A stretch of 38,646 nt of DNA. It comes from Lactifluus volemus (Eukaryota; Basidiomycota; Agaricomycetes; Russulales; Russulaceae). Below the pieces are notes generated by a model. The model was not told the DNA's origin. It saw nothing but the letters and a program-made list of their open reading frames with translations, and searched no databases. Made by a program: the position numbers and the translations under genes. The stretch is taken from the NCBI GenBank assembly GCA_022376515.1, contig WTXI01000329.1, positions 1 through 38,646 of the forward strand, given 5' to 3'. Shown here one piece after another: positions 12,683 through 23,350 of the stretch. Position 1 is the first letter of the stretch; each line of letters starts with the position of its first letter.

Positions 12683-13091
12683 TGTCGTTTATCCTCCTCC
12701 TTTATACTTGCTGCATGTTGTAGGCAACGTAGGCAACCCCACACTTTCTTCCTATTCCTGTTAAGTGCTAACAATCCCACAGGTTTCTTCACGTGCAGTT
12801 GACCATATAGACACCATAATTTACCATCAATCACCATTCAATCGAATTTACGAGTTTTTTCTGCCCTGCTGACTGCCTGACTATTGGAATCCTGGGATGG
12901 CAAACTGCATCCCGCCGCTTTTGCTGATAGATAGTATTGAGTGCCAAGTACAACTACTCCTCGATTCAACATCCTTTTCATCCTTAAATCTCCTTCATTT
13001 GAATCCCCGAAGAGGGTTTGAGCTGCCAAAGCTGGGTATAACAGCAAGGATGCGACGTTTGAAGAGACCGGTGATGAGGGTAATGTCTGGT

Positions 13092-13335
13092 GAGTTTGAT
13101 CCCTTCATTCAAATCCGTATTGCGGACTTGTGAAATTGCTGGTGCTGCCAAATCAGATGGACGACGAGGCCCAAATCATAACGTTCTTACAACCTCCAGT
13201 CCTCGAATTCTCGAAATCGACCGCGGTAATCCTTCCTCTTCATCATCCGAGAGGGTGTGTGGCATTCAACCTGGTGGCTCAATTTATGCCTGGCCGCCGC
13301 GACGAGGCTGCCCTCCTGCATCCCGGAAGTCCTTA
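13092..13335. repeat. Dispersed repeat segment, copy 1
   Basis: This about 244-bp stretch aligns by eye with 17671-17915: both begin GAGTTTGATCCCTTCATTCAAA and end CATCCCGGAAGT, with scattered substitutions and small indels. Several frames stay open through it on both strands, so it may be a fragment of an old coding sequence; no family was recognised. In the second copy its left edge abuts the breakpoint of the dioxygenase remnant, showing that it took part in a rearrangement. Confidence 0.7.
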
Positions 13336-13910
13336 ACAAGACACATGTAGCTCGCGCGTTAAAGAGCAATCTATCTCCTTGAAGAAAGATTGAGAACATT
13401 TATATTACTGTGGCATTCAAGAAGGGGTCATCATAGCATTGTAGGCGTAATGATATTATAATATGTGGAGTCCCATCTGTAGCGTGTCTGGTGCGACGCT
13501 GCTGGCCCGCTAATTGAGATCCTTCGGAGTACTTTTTCATCTGATTGAGAATATACGAGACCTATTGTGGACAAATAACTGTTGGTATACAGGCTGAGGA
13601 ACGATGGAGGACCCGTGAGTGGCGTGTGTAAACGACTCGGAGGGTCAGGCGCATAGCCTACGCGTCACCTCAACGGGGACAGCGATAAGGCATACCACAT
13701 CCCCTCCTCCTTCTTGAGTGCATACTCCACCTCCAAGAATGACAAGATCATTGTCAACCAGAGCAAGGTGAGCGCCCCGTCTCATCCCACTGTTGGTGAA
13801 TTGAACCTCCCGAGCCAGGTCCCCTCTGTGTCATACGGTTGTAGCGAAATATCAGAATCAGATGGGCTCAGATTGAACGCTTCCCTAAAAACTTACTATG
13901 GTAATTGAAG

Positions 13911-14100
13911 GCATGGATGACACTGCAGAATGCAGCTGCGGGGCTTTGTGACGCTGATATATCATGGCGGACTTGGCTCGGTTCAGTTTGTGGTGAACGT
14001 ACCACGCAGCTAGGAACTTGAAGTGACGACCCACAGTGGCCCCACTGCAATCAACGAGCAGCTGGCGATATGCGGAGGAGCCGTCACCCCTGCAGAATAT
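13911..14100. repeat. Degenerate repeat related to 22986-23300
   Basis: Both blocks start with CATGGATGACACTGCAGAA. They share further short matches in order, including a CATGGCGG element, a GAAGTGAC element, a GGCCCCACTG/GGCCCACTGG element and CACCCCTGCAG/TACCCCTGCAG. Spacing between the matches differs, so the two copies have decayed or been rearranged. The blocks lie upstream of NIS copies A and C respectively, which suggests they travelled with the duplicated unit. Confidence 0.45.
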
Positions 14101-14813
14101 GTCGAAAAGGAGATAAGAAAAAATGAGCATGTAGAATGACTTGGGATCGCACCGTGAAACATGCGACTAGCCTAGTAGCCTAGTGGGGCTATTCTGAATG
14201 CATCTTACGAACGACAGGCTTATGCAACCATATGAAAAGGCTTGACTTTTGGAGTTTATCCCTATGGGAAAGACGACTGGGGCGCTTCACGCATGACGTG
14301 TTTGTTGTCGAATCAATTGTCGATCACTGCGGAATCACGATAAAGGCCAGACAATGCCAGACAGGATGACGGAAAAATAATAGATATGGCTAACGGAATT
14401 GACCACCTAACTTACTCGAAAGGTTGGCAGGACTTTACATGTCAAGGCCTGTCAATGAGAGACTCAGAGCAAATAAGGTTGTGTTCAATTTGGTCAAGTA
14501 CTTTTACATAACCGTATTCGTCAACTTCAAGTTTCACGTCAAGTCATGCTCGGGTTTGCCTCATGTACTGTATATAAACACATGGCTCGGTTAGTGATCA
14601 AATTCACAATTCCTGATGCACTGTTGCATGTCCAAACGGTGAGTGGTGGTCGTCATGGTAGCCGTGGTCTATGAAAAATTTATCCCAGATTCTGAAGCGA
14701 ACGTTCATGGTGCCCGCCTCTGACACCTTGTTTACAACGCAAAACGAAGACATTCTGCCAACTAAAGTAAATTGTCCTGTAGTGGAGATCAGACTTGTTC
14801 TCACGGCTGCGCG

Positions 14814-14820
14814 TTATAAT
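14814..14820 (+). promoter_or_regulatory. Possible TATA-like element of NIS copy A
   Basis: TTATAAT lies about 80 bp before the start codon at 14896. The equivalent position in copies B and C reads TATAAG. Position and conservation suggest a core promoter element; this is inference only. Confidence 0.35.
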
Positions 14821-14895
14821 TAAATCTGAGTAATCAGAGATTCAATTTCTGCGGTACACCTTGATACAAACCACAGTTTCCGCTCGTCTAACGAG

Positions 14896-17094
14896 ATGTT
14901 CCCATCCTCCACGGAGCGCGCGGCCTTTGCAACAACTGCCCGACTTCTTTCCTGCCTCGTCACAGAATCTCTCGTCCCCGCTATATTTATACCTCTTCCC
15001 TGGCCCGATGGCGTTGGCTTTGCCGTCGTACTAAACCCACCTATATCAAACATCACTGCGCTTGACTCCAAGTCTTACTCGGAAGGAGATATCCTTGCCA
15101 TCGTACCGCTGAGACACATTCCACTCCTCCGAACCGACTCGATCGACCCTCGATGGAAACAGATTGGACTACTCGACCCACTTGATATGTTTCCAAGGGT
15201 GTTTGTGACCTCGCAAGATAGCGATATAGATCAGCACTGGGAGGTATGGCCATCAAATCCCGTACGATTACATTCATGCTCAACTATCCTCTGTGTATAG
15301 TCACAAGGTAACCTCGATTCGACAATCAAGCAAGCATTCTCAATGCCTGGCTGGTCGATCTCCGGTACAACTCTGATCAAGAGGGTGGATGACCCTTTGA
15401 TTTTATGGGAAAAGTTTGCCACGAGTATTGATCTCGATAGTCGCACGCACTCTGACATCTCTCAAGAGCTCGCGAATTCAGTGAAGTGGCAAGGCTACTC
15501 GTATGACCACCCACCGAACGCGCCAACGTTTTTGTCTCCTAGCATTGACTGGGAGCAGTCGATTGTCGAAGGTCATCCCATACACCCTGTTCGTGTTCCT
15601 TCCTATTTCAGCACGAGGTAATTCATTTATGAGACTAGGTGCACAAGATGCGCCAGTTCTTGCCTCCCATACCCTCGCTTACCCCAGGAAGCTATGACTT
15701 GTATTCCCCGCGTTTACGTCTTGTTGCACTCCCTCGAACAAGTTTACACGTGACGGGAGACTTTGAAGCCCTCATTCGACCCATTCTCGAAGCAGCAATG
15801 ACAAATGCGGGCAAAGCATTTGACGTACCAGAGAATTACATTATTATACCCGTACACGAGCTGCAGGTTTCACACATACTGCAAAAGTTCGATGAGGCCA
15901 TCATTTATCCTGATGAATTTCATGTTCCGGCTCGCGCTCAGCAGAGCATCCGGTGTGTATCTTGCTTTCATTCCACGGTTTCTGGGTCTTCGGCTTAACC
16001 ATTCCCATATAGGTCCGTGATCCTTCCCGAAGTCCTACCGACGACTCACCTCAAACTTGGAATTGGCATGAAGCTGACGTCCGCTCTTCGCACAATATCC
16101 CCAATGAGTGCCTATTTTGGGCCACGTTTCTCTGCAGAGGTCGTCCCAGCCTTGCACTTTGATCGATCGTTGCTCACCGTTGCACTGGAATTGGCGAGTG
16201 TCGTTCATGTGATACCGGATAGCGACACGGCGAGACATTGCTCTGCAATTGTGCGCGAGTGTCATGAGAATGGCAGCGAGGCCCGCGGGGAAAGACTGAT
16301 TGTCTGTACTAGCCTCGTTGAGCATGGTCATGCGGGAACGGACGGTGTCACTCCCAGCGTTGTGAGGGCGTTTGGGTTAGATTCTGAGGACAAGCGGATC
16401 AAATGGCTTGACGAGTGAGTACTCCATTCCGCCAGTGTCCATTCAAGATCGAAGTTCTTGTATTGGTGGGGCTGAACGCGTCCTGTTATAGTTTCGCGCG
16501 CCTTTTCTTTGCTGCTTTCCTCCCGCCGATGCTCGAGGATGGCGTTGCTTTCGAAGCACATCCACAGAATACCGTCGCGCGTTTCTCTCTCGCGGCGCCA
16601 CACGAACTCCGTGGCTTCGTTATACGCGACTTTGGTGGGATACGCGTGCACCCGCCTACTCTTCTCGCCTCCACAGGTGTTACGCTGAGTATTCACCCGG
16701 GCCACTCGATTGCCACCGACACGCTCGATGACGTCTATACGCGCATGTACCACACGATGTTCCACAATCATCTCCAGCAGCTGGTGCGGGTGCTTGGGCT
16801 CCATTACAATGGCAAAGGATGGGAGGTCATACGTGTGCGTCTACGGGAGTCTATCCCGCCTGGTCACGCTCTCGAGAGGGCTTGGCTGGGAGAGGAGGCA
16901 AGGACGATACCCGGAAAATGCTTCATACGCATGCGCATGGTTGGGGCAGTCCAAAATGTGAGTTTTTTTTTGCTCTCGTTTTCTATCCTCCTATTCCTGA
17001 ACGAATTCATGGCAAGCATTTACATCAACCTTTCCCCAATTTTTTGCATTACACTGGAGTTGATGAAGAAGCGCGCCAAGTCAATCAGGGCTAG
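14896..17094 (+). CDS. NIS siderophore synthetase, IucA/IucC family, copy A (intact)
   Basis: Six exons (14896-15243, 15301-15588, 15639-15952, 16013-16414, 16492-16957, 17017-17094) join in frame to 631 residues, a normal length for the family. IucA/IucC landmarks appear in order: EGHPIHPVHKMR at about 206-217, PVHELQ (the PVHPWQ-like site) at about 283-288, KLTSALRT at about 337-344, RHCSAIVRE, EAHPQN at about 472-477 and IRDFGGIR at about 495-502. NIS synthetases adenylate a carboxylate such as citrate and condense it with an amine or alcohol, building siderophores without an NRPS; the enzyme is expected in the cytosol. Substrates here cannot be deduced. All five introns are canonical and at the same positions in copies B and C. 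Of the three copies this is the one with no visible defect. It is followed by a convergent remnant of a 2OG dioxygenase gene. Confidence 0.9.
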
Positions 17095-17267
17095 AAGGTA
17101 GATCACGTGATATTCCATTCGTGCAGGGTATGTAAGAAACACATTGAGACCAAAACAGGCTAGTTAGATACAATTACACTCAAGCGGTTATTTTTTCCCC
17201 ACATCCCAGTACCATGTTCTTCGAATTTCGCTCAATTCCAATTTTTGGGCCAAACGATCAAGGGATG

Positions 17268-17670
17268 CTAGTTATAGTGCGTAACCCGCAGTCCGTTGAC
17301 GATCTCGTACTCGGTCCCGTCTTCTGGCCGTTGCAGTTGTGAGATGCCATACGGTGCGGACCTAAGTAAAAGTGCGGCGACGACTTGTACACCATGACTC
17401 ACGAGGGCATTGTCGACATGTCGGATGTAGTGCTATTGACTATCTCAGTCCTTGATCTGCAGGGCGGTGACGGGCTGGCTCCATATTGCCGTAAAGCTTG
17501 TGTGATCTATGACTGGTTTCGTGTAAGGTACGAATGAGTTGGTGATGGTACAGTATGGGTAAATATTATTACCAGCATGGCCCTTCATCTAGATATTATT
17601 TGTTTTCTCTTCTTCTTCCTGAGTGCGGGGATTGCTGAAGCCAGTGATCTCAGCTGTCAGAATTGGAGTG
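17268..17670 (-). pseudogene. Remnant of 2-oxoglutarate/Fe(II) dioxygenase gene
   Basis: This stretch aligns with the 3' part of the intact dioxygenase gene at 26108-27679, including the stop region (CTAGTTATAGTGCGT), parts of exons 8-10 and intron sequence. Compared with the intact gene, a block of about 260 bp corresponding to roughly 26204-26464 is missing, which removes most of the last exon including the distal iron-binding His. Everything 5' of the equivalent of about 26764 is absent, replaced by the dispersed repeat starting at 17671. Because intron sequence is retained, it is a genomic duplicate and not a processed copy. It sits convergent to NIS copy A just as the intact gene sits convergent to copy C. 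Confidence 0.87.
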
Positions 17671-17915
17671 GAGTTTGATCCCTTCATTCAAACCTTTACG
17701 AATCCGTATTGCAGGCTTTGTGAAATTGCTGGTTCTGCTATATCAGATGGACGACGGTGCCCAAATCATGACGTCCTTACACCCTCCGATCTTCGAATTC
17801 TCGAAATCGACCGCGGTAATCTTTGTTCTTCGTCCCCCAAGAGGGTATGTGGCATTCAACCTGGTGGCTCCTGGCTGCCGCGACGAGGCTGACCTCCTGC
17901 ATCCCGGAAGTTCTT
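17671..17915. repeat. Dispersed repeat segment, copy 2
   Basis: Partner of 13092-13335. It begins exactly where similarity to the intact dioxygenase gene ends, so the junction at 17670/17671 is a rearrangement point. It is slightly longer inside (an extra CTTTACGA-type insertion near 17697) and shorter near the right end than copy 1. The stretch from 17916 to about 18155 is AT-rich, with no gene recognised. Confidence 0.7.
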
Positions 17916-18344
17916 GATGAACATGTTCACACAAACTATCATTTATACTAAATTTTGTCTTAAATGATCACATCTTAGGCTCAATCAATACAGACAATTT
18001 TTGGTTTGACATGGGTGAATATAAGCTAGGACTAATTGCATATTTTGAGGCACACATTAGGCCTCGCCTAAGTAACTTAGCCAAATATGTGCTAGTTGCC
18101 TCGGTTAGTATTAGTTTGATCCGGTTTAACAATTCCGGCTTTTCCTTATGCTGTAACATGTCCAAACGGTGAGTGGTAATCGTTATGGTAGCCCTGCTCT
18201 ATGACGTTTTTGTCCCGGATTCTGAAGCGACCGTTCATGGCGCCCGCCTCCATCGCCTTGTTTACAATGCAAAACGAAGACATTCTGCCAACTAAAGTCA
18301 AATTGTCCTTAGTAGAGATCAGACTTTTTCTCACGGCTGCGCGG

Positions 18345-18350
18345 TATAAG
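18345..18350 (+). promoter_or_regulatory. Possible TATA-like element of NIS copy B
   Basis: TATAAG in the context GCGCGGTATAAGAG lies 72 bp before the start codon at 18417 and is repeated in copy C at 23626. A core promoter role is inferred from position only. Confidence 0.35.
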
Positions 18351-18416
18351 AGTAATCATTTCTCGATATGAACCAAGTACATCTTCATACAAACCAGTTT
18401 CCGCTCGTCCGAAGCG

Positions 18417-20621
18417 ATGCTCCTATCCTCCACGGAACGTGCGGCCTTTGCAACAACTGCCCGACTTCTTTCCTGCCTCGTCACAGAATCTCTCGTCCCC
18501 GCTATATTTATACCTCTTCCCTGGTCCGATGGCATTGGCTTTGCCGTCGTACTAAACCCACCCATATCGAACATCCCTGCGCTTGGCTCCAAATACTATT
18601 ACTCGGAAGGAGATATCCTTGCCATCGTACCGCTGAGACACATTCCACTCCTCCGAACCGACTCGATCGACCCTCGATGGAAACAGATTGGACTACTCGA
18701 CCCACTTGATATGTTTCCAAGGGTGTTTGTGACCTCGCAAGACAGCGATCGGGATGAGCACTGGGAGGTATGGCCGTCAAATCCCGTATAATTACATTCA
18801 TGCTCAGCTATCCTCTGTGTATAGTCACAAGGTAACCTCCATTCGACGATCAAGCAAGCGCTCTCAATGCCTGGCTGGTCGATCTCCGGTACAACTCTGA
18901 TCAAGAAGGTGGATGACCCTTTGATTTTATGGGACAAGTTTGCCACAAGTATTGATCTCGATGGTCGCACACACTCTGACATCTCTCAAGAGCTCGCGAA
19001 TTCAGTGGAGTGGCAAGGCTACTCGTATGATCACCCACCGAACGCGCCAACGTTTTTGTCTCCTAGTATTGACTGGGAGCAGTCGATTGTCGAGGGTCAT
19101 CCCACACACCCTGTTCGTGTCCCTTCCGATTTCAGCACGAGGTAATTCATTTATGAGACTAGATGCACAAGATGCGCAAGTTCTTGCCTCCCATACCCTC
19201 GCTTACCCCAGGAAGCTATGACTTGTATTCCCCGCGTTTACGTCTTGTTGCACTCCCCCGAACAAGTTTACACGTGACGGGAGACTTTGAAGCCCTCATT
19301 CGGCCCATTCTCGAAGCAGCAATGACAAATGCAGGCAAAGCGCTTGACGTGCCAGAGAATTACATTATTATACCAGTACACGAGCTGCAGGTTTCGCACA
19401 TACTGCAAAAGTTCGATGAGGCCATCATTTATCCTGATGAATTTCATGTTCCGGCTCGCGCTCAGCAGAGCATCCGGTGTGTATCTTTCTTTCTTTCCAC
19501 GGTTTCTGGGGTCTTCGGCTTAACCATTCCCATATAGGTCCGTGATCCTTCCCGAGATCCTACCGACGACTCACCTGAAACTTGGAGTTGGCATAAAGCT
19601 GACGTCCAGTATTCGCGCAATACCCCCAAAGACTGCCTATTTTGGGCCACGTTTCTCCACAGAGGTCGTCCCAGCCTTGCACTTTGATCGATCGTTGCTC
19701 ACCGTTGCACTGGAATTGGCGAGTGTCGTTCATGTCATGCCGGATAGTGACACGGCGAGACATTGCTCTGCAATTGTGCGCGAGTGTCATGAGAACGGCA
19801 GCGAGGCCCGCGGGGAAAGACTGATTGTCTGTACTAGCCTCATTGAGCGTGGTCATGCGGGAACGGATGGTGTCACTCCCAGCGTTGTGAGGGCATTTGG
19901 GTTAGATACTGAGGACAAGCGGATCAAATGGCTTGACGAGTGAGTACTCCATCCTGCCAGCGTCCATTCAACATCGAAATTCTTGTATCGGTGGGGCTGA
20001 ACGCGTCCTGTTATAGTTTCGCGCACCTTTTATTTGCCGCGTTCCTCCCGCCAATGCTCGAGGATGGCGTTGCTTTCGAAGCACATCCACAGAATACCGT
20101 CGCGCGTTTCTCTCTCGCAGCGCCACACGAACTCCGTGGCTTCGTTATACGTGGCCTTGGTGCGATACGCGTGCACCCGCCTACTCTTCTCGCCTCCACA
20201 GGTGTTACGCTGAATATTCACCCGGGCTGCTCGATCGCTACCGACACGCTCGATGATGTCTATGCGCTCATGTACCGCAAGATGTTCCACAATCATCTCC
20301 AGCAGCTGGTGCGGGTGCTTGGGCTCCATTACGATGGCAAAGGATGGGAGGTGATACGCGTGCGTCTACGGGAGTCGATCCCGCCTGGTCACGCTCTCGA
20401 GAGGGCTTGGCTGGGAGAGGAGGCAAGGATGATACCCGGAAAATGCTACGTACGGATGCAAATGGTCGGGGCAGTCCAAAATGTGAGTTTTTTTTGCTCT
20501 CGTTTTCTATCCTCCTATTCCTGAACGAATTCATGGAAAGCATTTACATCAACCCTTCCCCAATCTTTTGCATTACACTGGAGTTGATGAAGAAGCGCGC
20601 CAGGTCAATCAGGGCCAGTAA
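18417..20621 (+). CDS. NIS siderophore synthetase, IucA/IucC family, copy B (open, motif changes)
   Basis: Six exons (18417-18767, 18825-19112, 19163-19476, 19538-19939, 20017-20482, 20541-20621) join in frame to 633 residues. An extra Tyr codon in exon 1 and a stop codon shifted by one codon account for the difference from copy A. Most family motifs are kept: EGHPTHPMHKMR, PVHELQ, RHCSAIVRE and EAHPQN. However, the conserved IRDFGGIR of copy A reads IRGLGAIR here, losing the acidic residue. The segment around KLTSALRTISPMS has become KLTSSIRAIPPKT. The protein may have a changed substrate or may be inactive; either is inference. No dioxygenase gene follows. Intron positions are identical to copies A and C, so the intron set predates the duplications. 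Confidence 0.88.
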
Positions 20622-20700
20622 AGGTAGATCACGTGATATTCCATTCGTTCTGGGTGGAGCAGGGGTATGTAAGAAGCATATGGAGTTAGATACAACTAGA

Positions 20701-21426
20701 AATGCCAACCTTGCTTGAAGGGGGTACAGTATGAGATCGAAGAGACGAGAACCTGACATGTATATGCACTGGTGGACACTGATGGAAGTATTCTCACCTT
20801 CTGCGCAATTTCATTGGCAAGTTCGCTTAGAGGGGACTGACAGTCACGCCCTGTGTTGCGGATGCTATCCGACACAGACTCAAGATACAGATATCTCCTT
20901 TATCACTTTCAATTGAGATCGGTTGCGCTGTGCCAATTGAAACTTTTACCCATCAACGCCATGGAATACGAACACTTCCGGCTAACAACACTTTCGTTTC
21001 TGCTGTGTTGAGGACTGTATTTCACTGGCCTAAGAACATGCCACAATAGTGAATGGGTTTGATATGTCTGCGCGCAGTATGCAAATTCAGTTGGCTCATG
21101 TTCCTTATCTAATTCTTATTTCCCTTGCCGTTATTACCTCTGGTTTCAGTACAAAAGCAATCCATGCGGCAAGGCGGGCACACGACCCTCACAGTTGGTG
21201 GCCCTGCTTCCAATCAGGCCATACGCCTACCCCGCCTGTTGATGGATGACATGGCAGCCCGGCTCTTGTAAGTAGCATGACTGAGCAAGTTATGCACTCT
21301 CGCTCTCTGGCGCCGCCCATGATTATGTCTAGGCAATCACCCATTCCCGATCCAATCAATATGTCTTCATTGTGCCAAGGTAAAGGCGGTGAAGGTGCGG
21401 GCTTGGTCACGTGTGCAGCAAGGGGT
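20701..21426. other. Spacer after NIS copy B
   Basis: About 725 bp. Short open frames at 20731-20916 and 21049-21249 on the + strand have no recognisable motif. The stretch reads as non-coding or decayed sequence; no repeat shared with the other spacers was recognised. Confidence 0.4.
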
Positions 21427-22198
21427 CTACCACACGAGGAGATCATCGCTCGTGAGGACATGGGCGACGCCTCGAAGGTGACCACTGCCAATACTACTCA
21501 TAGCCACCGCCATCCGGTCCGCGTTCGTACTCACTGTCTGCCGGGGAACCTGCACTGACACCGGCTGAGCCGGCAGGGAATGTGACCCAACAACTTGCGC
21601 TTGCTGTTGTTGTTGTCCACTTTGTATGACAGCCTTGGCGGCACGAGATGGTCAATTTTTGCAGGCGCTTGAGCAGCAAGCACATTCAAGTTGAACATCG
21701 AGTCCAAACCTGCCAATTGATTCGATGGGTGTAGTGCCGAAGTAGGTGAGGGCCCACCGAAACCGGACTGGGGTGATGTGGGTATATGTGCGGCAGGAGG
21801 CGGCACAGATACTGGAGTAGATGCGGAGGAGGATGGTGTTGGGGCGTTTACCACCGGTGATCGTGGCGTAGTATGTTGCGGTGGATGTGACTGCGCCTGT
21901 GGTTGGCATGATCTAGTCGATGTCCGCTGTGGGGTGTTCACCACCGCCCACGCTGGTGTCGAGGAGTGAGATGGTGCCGAGGTCGTCGCCGTAGTGGGTA
22001 ACTAATCTATCCGGGATGTAACTATCGTGATTCATGTTCAAGGTTAATGGGCACGCACCGTCTGTTCTCTGCCACTTCAAGTTTGGTGACCATGTTACTC
22101 GTCATGTTCCGTATGCTCTCGTCTATGACCTCTGCCATGGGGGACATGATACCCTCCACTTGCGCACGAGTCAGTCCCTCACACTCCAAAACAGTCTG
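21427..22198 (-). pseudogene. Broken gene fragment encoding a Pro/Ser/Gln-rich protein
   Basis: Minus strand. A plausible exon at 22198-22059 encodes a helical segment (LTRAQVEGIMSPMAEVID, then ESIRNMTSNMVTKLEVAENR) ending at a GTGCGT donor. A second block at 22001-21427 reads as a Pro/Ser-rich chain (SVPPPAAHIPTSPQSGFGG). Near 21640 it must change frame to continue into a Gln-rich chain (QSGQQQQQAQVVGSHSLPAQ) that runs to a stop at 21427. Composition and length look like real former coding sequence, but the parts do not join cleanly and no start was found. It may be a decayed fragment of a regulatory or scaffold protein. An unrecognised intron is an alternative to a frameshift. Confidence 0.4.
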
Positions 22199-23350
22199 CT
22201 GTGTTCACATTTTCGTCCCCTCACGTTCACGCATCTCCTTTTGAGAAAATTTCACTTTCGCGGGCTCATTCATTCAACATGCTCATGCTTATTAACAAGT
22301 CGCAAACATACAAAGCTCGGGAAAAAAGCCAATTCAGCCTCAGTCTGACGAAGACACATAACCCAGGAGGGATGTACCCTAAGCGTAAATGTGATGATGC
22401 TGCCCCAGTTTTCTTCCTGAATGATAACGTTCCCGCCAGGAACGGCGTGATATCTGGCATGCCACCATTTGAGGTTCCTGAATAGTCTCACGATCACCTG
22501 CGAGACGTGCGCACGCGCCCTTTGACACGTGCTTTGCATCCCATGCCGGTAACCGCAGGGTAGCTCTGTGCGCCACAGAATGGAATCCCCTGCATGTGTT
22601 GTTCAGCGTGGTGTTAGGCGTATCGCGCAGCTGTGAATACAAAGCCTGCTCCGTGCGTTAGAATGTGAAATGCATGTCTGTCAGGAGTAGTGTTCCGGCG
22701 GCTACACCAGCTAAGCTGAGCCATTACCTGAGCCATCAGCAAGATGCCAAGTTACTAGAGTGACTAGAGCTGCCTAGCGACACTAGCGCTAGTACCGCGC
22801 TAGGTCGTGCCAGGTCATTCGAGTATTTGAGCTAGAGCTAGTTGAGAAACAGCGGCACCTAGGGCTAGTTTTCCTTACTGGAGCATGACAAGTTCCCTGC
22901 TAGAGCTAGTACAGAAACTAGAGCGACTAGCCGAGCCTAGCCGGTACTAGCGGTACTAGCTCTAGTAACTTCACGTCTTGCTGATGCATGGATGACACTG
23001 CAGAAAGGAGCTCGGGGGTAGTAGGCCATGGCGGGTGTAATGGATCAGTTCACGCTTGTCGCCAGCCATAAGTTCAGACTCCGCAGCGCTTGGGCGCGCC
23101 AGGCGTAACAAACCGCATTTTTTTTGTTTTTCTATATAACACAATTCTACCCAAAAAAACACACACACGGAATATGCTTGCATGTGGTACAGGATGTCAT
23201 ATGTTAATTTTTGTGGTGATTGAGCTAGAATTGGATGAGAATTCGAAGTGACCCATTACCAACTGGCCCACTGGCATTACCCCTGCAGTGTTAGTAATCT
23301 TAACGGACGGGCACAACTGGCTCGGTTAGCGTGGCTCCGACTATGTTGAC
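22199..23350. other. Spacer upstream of NIS copy C
   Basis: About 1.15 kb without an intact gene. It contains the CTAG-saturated block at 22755-22965 and the degenerate repeat at 22986-23300 that resembles 13911-14100. Open frames on the minus strand around 22270-22642 could be an upstream part of the broken Pro/Gln-rich gene, but this is not supported by splice sites. Confidence 0.4.
22755..22965. repeat. CTAG-saturated block
   Basis: I count about 18 CTAG tetranucleotides in about 210 bp, against roughly one expected by chance. They occur as ACTAG, GCTAG and CCTAG with irregular 4-30 nt spacing, often as near-palindromes such as GCTAGAGCTAG. There is no fixed period, so this is not a simple tandem repeat. 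A three-site patch of the same kind occurs at 14165-14183, upstream of NIS copy A. Function is unknown. Confidence 0.75.

Larger units (their letters stand above)
12683..14599. other. Repeat-bearing spacer upstream of NIS synthetase copy A
   Basis: About 1.9 kb without an intact gene. It holds the 3' flank of PAM18, a dispersed repeat segment at 13092-13335 (second copy at 17671-17915), and a degenerate block at about 13911-14100 that resembles 22986-23300. A small CTAG-rich patch at 14165-14183 recalls the much larger CTAG cluster at 22755-22965. Short open frames within it look like chance or decayed sequence. Confidence 0.5.
14624..17180 (+). repeat. Duplicated siderophore-synthetase unit, copy A
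   Basis: Tandem unit comprising about 270 bp of upstream sequence, the whole synthetase gene with introns, and 3' flank ending near GTTAGATACAATTA. Similarity to units B (18156-20700) and C (23453-26020) continues through introns and flanks, so the copies arose by genomic duplication, not by retroposition. The upstream block has shared landmarks: CATGTCCAAACGGTGAGTGG, CGTTCATGG, ACTAAAGT, GTGGAGATCAGACTT. Confidence 0.88.
18156..20700 (+). repeat. Duplicated siderophore-synthetase unit, copy B
   Basis: Second tandem unit. Similarity to unit A starts at CATGTCCAAACGGTGAGTGG upstream of the gene and runs past the stop codon to about 20700. After the shared GGGTATGTAAGAA stretch the flank diverges, and no dioxygenase sequence follows. 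So this unit lost, or never received, the convergent partner gene. Confidence 0.87.

Noticed and set aside
13090..13350. Open frames in the dispersed repeat as a real small gene
   Set aside because: Several frames on both strands are open and the second copy at 17671 does not keep any one of them cleanly. No start or family pattern is visible.
14600..14895. TTATCC cores upstream of NIS copies A and C as iron-repressor (SreA/Urbs1 GATA) sites
   Set aside because: Read in reverse they are GGATAA, which does not fit the (A/T/C)GATA(A/G) core, and the extended ATCWGATAA-type site is absent. Copy B lacks them.
16415..17101. + strand frame running through the exon 5 donor of NIS copy A
   Set aside because: Reading through the intron gives a hydrophobic low-complexity tail. 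Splicing to 17017 gives the same C-terminus in all three copies.
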